Of a stretch of DNA of 5,439 bases, positions 1 through 4,895 are shown in pieces. Both the position numbers and the translations under genes were made by a program. The notes under the pieces are model-generated. The model was not told the origin of the DNA, ran no database searches, and saw only the letters and a list, made by a program, of their open reading frames with translations. Every line of letters begins with the position of its first letter. Within the stretch, counting starts at the first letter, position 1. This DNA is from Deltaproteobacteria bacterium (GTDB lineage Bacteria; Myxococcota; Myxococcia; Myxococcales; 40CM-4-68-19). The stretch lies in the NCBI GenBank assembly GCA_005879505.1, contig VBKQ01000268.1, positions 1 through 5,439 of the forward strand, read 5' to 3'.

Positions 1-48
1 GTTGTGGTTGAACCCCACTACGGGGGCCGCGCCCTTCACAGTTGCCAT
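1..48 (-). CDS. 5' end of an unidentified minus-strand gene, cut by the window edge
   Basis: Only 16 codons are inside the window. The reading from the ATG at 48 is MATVKGAAPVVGFNHN, open to the edge. A GGAG (55-52) sits just 3 nt before this ATG, which is short for a ribosome site. A second in-frame ATG lies three codons upstream (57-55, giving M-E-H-M-A-T) but has no purine-rich site before it. The N-terminus resembles, from memory, a small conserved protein of myxobacteria that begins MATVKG..PVVGFNHN; I cannot verify this and its function is unknown to me. It lies 79 nt downstream of murI on the same strand, so it could be co-transcribed with murI or have its own promoter. The call rests on a plausible start, coding-like residues and position. 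Confidence 0.5.
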   Translation of the reverse strand, partial: MATVKGAAPVVGFNHN

Positions 49-127
49 GTGCTCCATTTCAAGTAGCAGAAGGGACGAGGCTCCGCCAGCTTGGGGAACG
101 GGCGTGCGGGCTCCTTCCCTGGCCGAA

Positions 128-937
128 TCATGTCGCTAGATCAACGAGTTCCACCTCACCTACTGGCCGGCCCAGGAAGCGCTCGGCCACGGACCGGAAC
201 CGCTCGGGCACATCGGTGCAGAGGGTGCGATGACGCGCCGCGCTATCGCCACTTTCGCGCAACAGGCCATGCTCGCGGAGCAGCGTGCTGACGCTTCGCG
301 TTATCGCCTCCGCACTGTCGACGATGGCGACCTCAGGCCCTAGCACCTCGGCGATCGTCCTCGCGAGCAGCGGGTAATGCGTGCAGCCGAGCACGGCGGT
401 ATCGACCCGCGCGCGGCGCAAGTCCGCGAGGTATCGCTCGGCGACGAGCCGGGGCACTTCGCCATCCGTCCATCCTTCCTCCGCGAGCGGGACGAAGAGC
501 GGGCAGGCCCGCGCGATCACCGGCGCGAGCGGCGCCAGACGCCGGAGCGTTCTCTGGTAGGCGCCGGAAGCGATCGTCGCCGGCGTCCCGAGGATTGCGA
601 TCGCTCCGCCCCGGGTGCGCGCCGCCGCCAGTTGAGCGCCCGGTTCGATCACGCCGAGGACCGGGATCGGCAGCGCCGACGCCAGCGCAGGCAGGCTGTG
701 CGCGGAGACCGTGTTGCAGGCAACGACCAGCAGCTTGATCCGATGGCGCGCGAGGTGGCGCGCCGACATCAGCGCATATCGGGTGACAACCTCGCCGGAG
801 CGCGTACCGTAGGGAACGCGGGCCGTGTCGCCGAGGTAGATGGTGTGCTCGTCCGGAAGCCGCGCCGTCAGCGCCCGCAGCACCGTCAGCCCGCCCACGC
901 CGCTGTCGAACACCCCGATGGGCGCGTCGGCGTCCAC
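128..937 (-). CDS. murI: Glutamate racemase MurI
   Basis: Cofactor-independent racemase that interconverts L- and D-glutamate in the cytoplasm, supplying D-Glu for MurD in peptidoglycan synthesis. The 269-residue length is normal for the family. Family signatures are intact: I-G-V-F-D-S-G-V-G-G at 7-16 (Asp11-Ser12), L-G-D-T-A-R-V-P-Y-G at 35-44, A-C-N-T at 73-76 with the first catalytic cysteine Cys74, G-T-P-A-T at 117-121, E-E-G-W at 153-156, and G-C-T-H-Y-P-L at 184-190 with the second catalytic Cys185 and its neighbouring His187. These two cysteines act as the opposed acid/base pair in known MurI enzymes. The start is a GTG at 937-935, directly preceded by an in-frame TGA, so no longer form exists, and the next in-frame starts would cut into the D-S-G loop. 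No clear Shine-Dalgarno is visible. The lipoprotein stop is only 14 nt upstream, so translation may depend on reinitiation. Confidence 0.97.
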   Translation of the reverse strand: MDADAPIGVFDSGVGGLTVLRALTARLPDEHTIYLGDTARVPYGTRSGEVVTRYALMSARHLARHRIKLLVVACNTVSAHSLPALASALPIPVLGVIEPGAQLAAARTRGGAIAILGTPATIASGAYQRTLRRLAPLAPVIARACPLFVPLAEEGWTDGEVPRLVAERYLADLRRARVDTAVLGCTHYPLLARTIAEVLGPEVAIVDSAEAITRSVSTLLREHGLLRESGDSAARHRTLCTDVPERFRSVAERFLGRPVGEVELVDLAT

Positions 938-951
938 TCAGCCGTTGTGTA

Positions 952-1608
952 TCACGGAGGCGATTCGGCGCTCACGAAGACGTTCGCGGTCTTTCCGGCT
1001 TCGATGAGATAGGAGGGCGGGCTGTGCGTCCGGTAGAGAAGCTGTGGACCGGTGCTCAACGTGCGCCAGCCGAAAATGGCGAAGGTATGCGAACCGGGCG
1101 CGAGGGCCTCGACCGATGCTCCATCGGTATTGAGCGTGCTACACGCCACGGTGCCCGCGTTGAAGCCCGGAACCCCGCGCGCGTCCGGGTCCACGAAAAT
1201 CGTCACCGTGTCCACGCCCGCGGTCGCGCAGTTCTTTCCATCGAACGTCCAGCTGATGTTGGCGTTCCCCGTGATCGCAGGTACGTCGATGGCGTACTGA
1301 TTCTCGCCCCCATGTACCGCGAGGGTCTGCGTCTGTTGGTGGGTCACCGTGCCGGCGGCGTCGTATCCGGTGATCGTGAGGTCGTAGTTCCCCACGAGAT
1401 ACGAGCCCAGGTCCACACCCACGGCCGCGTCCCGGCAGGCGAACGTGCTCGGCGTCAGCACCTCATTGGTGATGTCGATCGCGATGTTCGCAACGCCGGC
1501 GTTCGCGCAGGACACGCCGGAGAACGTCCAATCCACCACCAGGTGGCCGCGCGAGGGCCCCCCGCATGCGGCGGCTGCGAGAAGCGAAAGCATCAGGATG
1601 CGGCGCAT
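952..1608 (-). CDS. Predicted lipoprotein with two tandem Cys-containing domains
   Basis: A 218-residue exported protein of unknown function. The N-terminus is a short lipoprotein signal: two Arg (2-3), a hydrophobic run (4-14) and Cys15 followed by Gly-Gly. The box before Cys15 is A-A-A rather than the usual L-A-G/A, so lipidation is likely but not certain; Gly at +2 does not suggest inner-membrane retention. The mature part holds two copies of one domain. Copy 1 starts at V25-D-W-T-F-S-G with C-A-N-A-G-V at 34-39 and Cys58; copy 2 starts at I118-S-W-T-F-D-G with C-A-T-A-G-V at 127-132 and Cys156. Each copy thus has one Cys pair that could form a disulfide. The predominantly beta-type sequence suggests small sandwich domains. 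The ATG at 1608 is chosen over a longer frame (to 1743) because AAGGAGG stands 5 nt before it and the signal peptide begins there. The gene lies directly upstream of murI and is divergent from tolQ. Proteins with this W-T-F-x-G pattern are familiar in myxobacteria (recollection), but I know no assigned role. Confidence 0.9.
   Translation of the reverse strand: MRRILMLSLLAAAACGGPSRGHLVVDWTFSGVSCANAGVANIAIDITNEVLTPSTFACRDAAVGVDLGSYLVGNYDLTITGYDAAGTVTHQQTQTLAVHGGENQYAIDVPAITGNANISWTFDGKNCATAGVDTVTIFVDPDARGVPGFNAGTVACSTLNTDGASVEALAPGSHTFAIFGWRTLSTGPQLLYRTHSPPSYLIEAGKTANVFVSAESPP
967..1536 (-). repeat. Tandem duplicated protein domain inside the lipoprotein gene
   Basis: Copy 1 covers about 1279-1536 (residues 25-110) and copy 2 about 967-1257 (residues 118-214). 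The shared pattern is W-T-F-x-G-x-x-C-A-x-A-G-V, then an alternating hydrophobic strand ending in I-D or V-D, then (F/V)-A-C. The spacing between the two cysteines is 24 residues in copy 1 and 29 in copy 2. The copies have diverged in their second halves, so the duplication is old rather than a recent slip. Domain limits are by eye. Confidence 0.7.
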
Positions 1609-1613
1609 GCAGG

Positions 1614-1620
1614 CCTCCTT
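1614..1620 (-). promoter_or_regulatory. Strong ribosome binding site deciding the lipoprotein start
   Basis: On the minus strand this reads AAGGAGG and is followed after 5 nt by the ATG at 1608. It is the best Shine-Dalgarno in the window and decides against the longer upstream frame. Confidence 0.85.
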
Positions 1621-1655
1621 GCCGATTCGACGTCCTTCCCTGCCCCGGCATTCAG

Positions 1656-1700
1656 ACTCGCGCGAGTGCGCGGAGGTCACACCCGAACACCGGATCGGGT
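1656..1700. promoter_or_regulatory. Two small inverted repeats in the divergent lipoprotein/tolQ intergenic region
   Basis: The 146-nt stretch 1609-1754 separates the lipoprotein start from the tolQ start. It contains a perfect 12-bp palindrome, ACTCGCGCGAGT (1656-1667), and a second inverted repeat with arms ACCCGA (1681-1686) and TCGGGT (1695-1700) around 8 nt. Their place between divergent genes would suit an operator, but in DNA this GC-rich a 12-bp palindrome is expected a few times per 5 kb by chance. No regulator is known for them. Confidence 0.25.
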
Positions 1701-1715
1701 CGCCTTCTTCCTGCG

Positions 1716-1744
1716 TTGACAGTAGAGACCGTGCGAGGGACAAA
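1716..1744 (+). promoter_or_regulatory. Possible sigma-70 type promoter for the tol cluster
   Basis: TTGACA (1716-1721) matches the -35 consensus exactly. After a 17-nt spacer, GACAAA (1739-1744) matches TATAAT in only three positions. If used, transcription would begin near 1751, giving a leader of only a few nucleotides before the tolQ ATG at 1755. No good Shine-Dalgarno precedes that ATG; the nearest is GAGGGA at 1735-1740, 14 nt away. These two facts agree with each other but neither is proof. The weak -10 keeps this tentative. Confidence 0.35.
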
Positions 1745-1754
1745 CGCGCCCGCC

Positions 1755-2456
1755 ATGAACGGCACCAGCCTCAACTACGTGGAGATGGTCACCCACGGCG
1801 GCCCGGTGGTCAGCGGCGTGCTGATCATCCTCGTCCTCTCCTCGCTCGCCAGCTGGACCATCATCTTCCGCAAGCTGCTTCATCTGAGACGCGCTCAGGC
1901 GGAGAGCCTGCTGTTCCTGGAGACGTTCTGGCGGAGCAAGCGGCTGGACTCGATCTATACCGCCAGCGAGCAGATGCCGGTCAGCCCGGTCGCACAGGTC
2001 TTTCGCGCCGGTTACGTCGAGCTTTCCAAGGTGACGCAGTCGCAGAGCGCGCCCGAGGAGGGTTCGCTGCACGATCAGCTGGGTGGATTCGAGAACGTCG
2101 AGCGCGCCCTGGCCCGGGCCGCCAACGCCGAGCTGACCACTCTCGAGCAGAGTATTCCCTTCCTGGGAACGACCGCCGCCGCGGCGCCGTTCGTCGGCCT
2201 CTTCGGGACCGTCTGGGGCATCATGGGCGCCTTCCGCGACATCTACGCGGCGGGAAACGCGAACCTCGCCACGGTCGCGCGGCCGATCAGCGAGGCGCTG
2301 ATCGCAACTGCCGTGGGCCTCTTCGCCGCCATCCCCGCGCTGGTCGCATACAACGCCTTCAACTCCCGCATCCGGGTGCTGGACAACGAGATGCGCAACT
2401 TCAGCGCCGATTTCCTCAACATCATCAAGCGCCACATCTTCAAGAAGGCAGCCTGA
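1755..2456 (+). CDS. tolQ: Tol-Pal motor protein TolQ (MotA/TolQ/ExbB family)
   Basis: Inner-membrane stator subunit that, with TolR, uses the proton gradient to energise TolA for outer-membrane constriction and stability during division. The product is 233 residues (E. coli TolQ is 230). Three membrane segments are visible: about 17-38, 134-160 and 179-201, with the family's large cytoplasmic loop between the first two. Conserved blocks are present: P-F-V-G-L-F-G-T-V-W-G-I-M-G-A-F at 145-160 and A-R-P-I-S-E-A-L-I-A-T-A-V-G-L at 175-189; Thr152 and Thr185 are at the pore-lining positions expected for the family. The ATG at 1755 is taken because it gives the normal N-terminus just before P-V-V-S-G-V-L; the frame upstream is open but shows no membrane-protein character. 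TolQ rather than ExbB is assigned from the downstream tolR-tolA-tolB order, since the sequence alone separates these poorly. The stop overlaps the tolR start in TGATG, suggesting coupled translation. Confidence 0.96.
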   Translation: MNGTSLNYVEMVTHGGPVVSGVLIILVLSSLASWTIIFRKLLHLRRAQAESLLFLETFWRSKRLDSIYTASEQMPVSPVAQVFRAGYVELSKVTQSQSAPEEGSLHDQLGGFENVERALARAANAELTTLEQSIPFLGTTAAAAPFVGLFGTVWGIMGAFRDIYAAGNANLATVARPISEALIATAVGLFAAIPALVAYNAFNSRIRVLDNEMRNFSADFLNIIKRHIFKKAA

Positions 2457-2884
2457 TGGCATTCGGCTCGGCAGACAGCGGTCCGCGGCGCGCGATGACC
2501 GACATCAACGTGACGCCGCTCGTCGACGTCATGCTGGTGCTCCTGATCATCTTCATGGTCACTGCTCCCCTGATCCAGAGCGGAGTGAAGGTCGATCTGC
2601 CGCGCGCCTCCGCGCAACAGATGGAGCATCAGGAGGAGAAGCTGGTCCTCACCATCACCCGCGACCGGCGCGTGTTCCTCGGCAACAGCGAGATCCCGCC
2701 TGCCGATCTGGAGAAGAAGCTCTCGAGCAACGCGCGGATCCAGAAGGAGAAGGAGCTCTACCTGCACGCGGATCGATCGCTTCCCTACGGGCAGGTGGTC
2801 GAGATCATGGCGGTCGCCCGGCGCGCGGGCGTCGAGTCACTCGGCATGATCACCGAACCTGACCGGGAGCTGAGGCGGCCTTGA
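2456..2884 (+). CDS. tolR: Tol-Pal motor protein TolR (ExbD/TolR family)
   Basis: Partner of TolQ in the inner-membrane proton channel, with a periplasmic domain thought to contact peptidoglycan. The product is 142 residues, the same length as E. coli TolR. A short cytoplasmic N-terminus (M-T-D-I-N-V-T-P-L at 14-22) leads into one membrane helix, about 23-40, which carries the essential proton-relaying Asp24 in V-D-V-M-L-V-L-L-I-I-F-M-V. The periplasmic part contains the usual L-V-L-T-I-T-R-D strand (63-70) and the Y-L-H-A-D-R and P-Y-G-Q-V-V-E-I-M block (102-118). The ATG at 2456 overlaps the tolQ TGA by one base, and AAGG (2445-2448) stands 7 nt before it. Its own end overlaps the next gene by 4 nt. 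No oddities are seen. Confidence 0.96.
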   Translation: MAFGSADSGPRRAMTDINVTPLVDVMLVLLIIFMVTAPLIQSGVKVDLPRASAQQMEHQEEKLVLTITRDRRVFLGNSEIPPADLEKKLSSNARIQKEKELYLHADRSLPYGQVVEIMAVARRAGVESLGMITEPDRELRRP

Positions 2885-3606
2885 TCGGCAGCGCGCCCCC
2901 GAGCCTGCTCGCGCCCCAGGGCCGCATGCCGGCCCTGCCCGCGGTCAGTCTCGCCATCGCGCTGCACGCCGGCGTGTTCGCCGCCGCCTTCGTGCTGCCA
3001 CGGTTGTTCGACGGGCCACCGCCCCCGCGCAAGCCGATCATCGCGCACCTGGTCGCGTTGGGCAGGCCGCGCGATCCGCGGCTCCTTCCCCGCAAGGAAT
3101 CGCCTCCGCCGAGCGCGGCCTCGCGCCCGGTTCCGGTCCCCTCGACGGCGGCCGCCCCATCGGCGGCGCCGCGCAAGCCAGAGCCTTCGCGCTCGGAGCT
3201 GATGGAGCGCGCCTTGGCCCGCGCCACGGGAAAGGCGGATCCGGAGACGCGAGAGCCAGCGGATCCGGAACGGGTCGGATCGGCATCCGGTTCCGTCGAA
3301 GGCACCGCCACTACCGCGGAGGAAGGCGATGCGTACTTCACGGCGGTGCATGACGCGATCCTCGAGCACTACGTGGTGCCCTCGGTCATCTCCGAGCGGG
3401 AGCGGCTGTATCTCGCCGCCTCCGTGCTCGCCTGGATCGGCCCCGACGGCCGCATCCTCAGCCACGAATTCCAGAAGAAGTCCGGCAACGCATTCTTCGA
3501 TCAGGCCCTCGAGCTCGCGATCCAGAAGACCCGGCTGCCGCCGCCTCCGGCGGGCCTGGCCCGCTCGCTGCGCGACAACGGCGTGCTCCTGAATTTCCGA
3601 CCGTGA
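2881..3606 (+). CDS. Short TolA/TonB-type energy-transducing protein
   Basis: Bridges the TolQR motor to periplasmic and outer-membrane partners; by position this is the cluster's TolA. It has 241 residues. A single membrane anchor lies at about 18-40, followed by a proline-rich, basic linker at 46-103, a charged stretch at 104-150, and a C-terminal domain from about 151 of the TonB/TolA C-terminal fold. That domain shows I-G-P-D-G-R-I at 186-192, then K-K-S-G-N-A-F-F-D-Q-A-L at 199-210, and ends L-L-N-F-R-P. It lacks the long alanine/lysine-rich helical arm of E. coli TolA (421 residues) and in build is closer to TonB. The anchor has Ser23 and His29, not the usual Ser-x3-His spacing. The TTG at 2881 is preferred because GAGG (2872-2875) lies 5 nt before it and it overlaps the tolR stop (TTGA); an ATG at 2926 would cut into the anchor's upstream edge. 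No gene symbol is given because tolA and tonB cannot be told apart safely. Confidence 0.88.
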   Translation: MIGSAPPSLLAPQGRMPALPAVSLAIALHAGVFAAAFVLPRLFDGPPPPRKPIIAHLVALGRPRDPRLLPRKESPPPSAASRPVPVPSTAAAPSAAPRKPEPSRSELMERALARATGKADPETREPADPERVGSASGSVEGTATTAEEGDAYFTAVHDAILEHYVVPSVISERERLYLAASVLAWIGPDGRILSHEFQKKSGNAFFDQALELAIQKTRLPPPPAGLARSLRDNGVLLNFRP

Positions 3607-3613
3607 CCGGCCC

Positions 3614-4876
3614 ATGAACCTCGCCTTCGTGCTCGCACTGACGCTCGCGGCCGTGGACCGGCCGGTGATCGATCTCTCCGGCGGCCGCATCCAGCCGCTG
3701 CCGCTGGCCATTGCCAAGCCGCTCGGGTCGCAGGAGACGGGCACGGCGGTCGAGGCGGTGCTCGCCCAGGACTTCGAGCGCAGCGGCCTGTTCCGGCTGC
3801 TCGATTCCGCCTCGTTCCTCGCGCCCCCGGACGAGGGGATGACGGGGATCGACTATTCGAAGTGGCAGACGGTCGGCGCGCAGGCCCTGATCAAGGCGAA
3901 CTGCGATGCCTCGGCCGACGTGAGCTGCGAGATGCGGCTCTACGACGTCGCCCGCGGGCAGGAGCTGCTCCACGGGACCTATACGGCCCCGCGGCCGGCC
4001 TTGCGGCTCGCCGCGCACCGATTCGGCGACGACGTCGTGCGCTTCTTCACCCATGAACCCGGCGTGTTCCAGACCCGGATCGCCTGGGTCCGCGAGAGCG
4101 AGAGCGGCAAGCAGGTGATGGTCTCGGACTGGGACGGGTTCGGCGTGCAGCCACTCACCGGCGCTTCCATCAACCTGCTCCCCTCCTGGAGCCCCGACGG
4201 CAGGATGATCGCCTTCACCAGCTTCCGCGAAGGTGGAGGGGCGCACCTGTACACCGTGGAGGTCGCCTCCCGGCAGGTCCGCTCGCTCATCGGCCTGGGA
4301 GATTTCGCCACCGGCGCGTCGTACTCGCCCGACGGATCGCGGCTGCTCTTCTCAGCCTCGCAGAACGACAACACGGACGTGTACGTCGCGCAGGCCGACG
4401 GCAGCGGCGCGCGCCGGATCACGGAAGCGCGCGGGATCGATATCTCCGCGTCCTGGAGCCCCGACGGCAAGCGCGTCGCCTTCGTCTCGGAACGGGCTGG
4501 GACGCCGCAGATCTACACGATGGCCGCGGACGGCTCGGACGTGCGCCGGCTGACGTTCCAGGGCAACTACAACCAGGAGCCGGCTTGGAGCCCGAAGGGG
4601 GATCTGATCGCGTTCTCCGGCCGGGACGAGCACCGGGTGTTCGACCTCTACACGGTCGCGGTGGATACGGGGAAGGTCACGCGTCTGACGCAGAACCAAG
4701 GCACGAACGAGAAGCCGGCCTGGGCGCCCAACGGGCGGTATCTGTTGTTCTCGTCCACCCGGAGCGGGAAGCGGCAGGTCTGGATGAGCCAGCCGGACGG
4801 GTCGAATCAGCGGCTGGTCACATCGGAGAAGGTGGGAGCGGCCGATCCTGCGTGGGGGCCGCTGCCGGGGAAGTAG
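3614..4876 (+). CDS. tolB: Tol-Pal system periplasmic beta-propeller protein TolB
   Basis: Periplasmic protein that links TolA to the peptidoglycan-associated lipoprotein Pal. The product is 420 residues (E. coli about 430). A signal peptide at about 1-13 is followed by the N-terminal mixed domain (about 17-150, with Cys97 and Cys105) and a propeller from about 155. Blades are marked by repeated W-S-P-D-G-type turns: S-W-S-P-D-G at 191-196, S-Y-S-P-D-G at 236-241, S-W-S-P-D-G at 280-285, A-W-S-P-K-G at 324-329 and A-W-A-P-N-G at 369-374, with a last P-A-W-G at 412-415. Each is followed by (I/L/V)-A-F or L-L-F and then a (L/V/I)-Y-T or V-W strand. The ATG at 3614 is the only usable start, since an in-frame TGA lies at 3590-3592. 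It is 7 nt after the previous stop, with only a poor ribosome site. The signal peptide has no Lys or Arg near its start, which is unusual. pal does not follow within the window. Confidence 0.96.
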   Translation: MNLAFVLALTLAAVDRPVIDLSGGRIQPLPLAIAKPLGSQETGTAVEAVLAQDFERSGLFRLLDSASFLAPPDEGMTGIDYSKWQTVGAQALIKANCDASADVSCEMRLYDVARGQELLHGTYTAPRPALRLAAHRFGDDVVRFFTHEPGVFQTRIAWVRESESGKQVMVSDWDGFGVQPLTGASINLLPSWSPDGRMIAFTSFREGGGAHLYTVEVASRQVRSLIGLGDFATGASYSPDGSRLLFSASQNDNTDVYVAQADGSGARRITEARGIDISASWSPDGKRVAFVSERAGTPQIYTMAADGSDVRRLTFQGNYNQEPAWSPKGDLIAFSGRDEHRVFDLYTVAVDTGKVTRLTQNQGTNEKPAWAPNGRYLLFSSTRSGKRQVWMSQPDGSNQRLVTSEKVGAADPAWGPLPGK

Positions 4877-4895
4877 GAGCCCGGACGTCGACGGG

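Noticed and set aside
94..119. Hairpin as a terminator after murI
   Set aside because: GGGAA (94-98) can pair with TTCCC (115-119), but the loop is 16 nt and no T-run follows on either strand.
1..127. tRNA or tmRNA end at the left edge, suggested by the run ggttgaaccccacta
   Set aside because: No acceptor or anticodon stem can be paired, and the minus strand reads as a plausible protein start.
377..1012. Long plus-strand open frame opposite murI
   Set aside because: It is rich in Arg, Gly and Ala with no domain-like pattern and mirrors murI; long antisense frames are normal in DNA this GC-rich.
1024..1719. Long plus-strand open frame opposite the lipoprotein gene
   Set aside because: Composition is Arg/His/Gly-rich without motifs. 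The opposite strand has a signal peptide, a strong ribosome site and a duplicated domain, so that strand is the coding one.
1609..1743. N-terminal extension of the lipoprotein to 1743
   Set aside because: It would bury the signal peptide 45 residues inside the protein and ignore the AAGGAGG at 1614-1620.
2785..3744. Minus-strand open frame of 319 codons across tolR, tolA and tolB
   Set aside because: It spans three real genes, is low-complexity and Arg/Gly-rich, and has no credible start signal.
3458..4246. Minus-strand open frame of 262 codons opposite tolA/tolB
   Set aside because: It is a shadow of tolB, whose propeller repeats leave no doubt about the coding frame.
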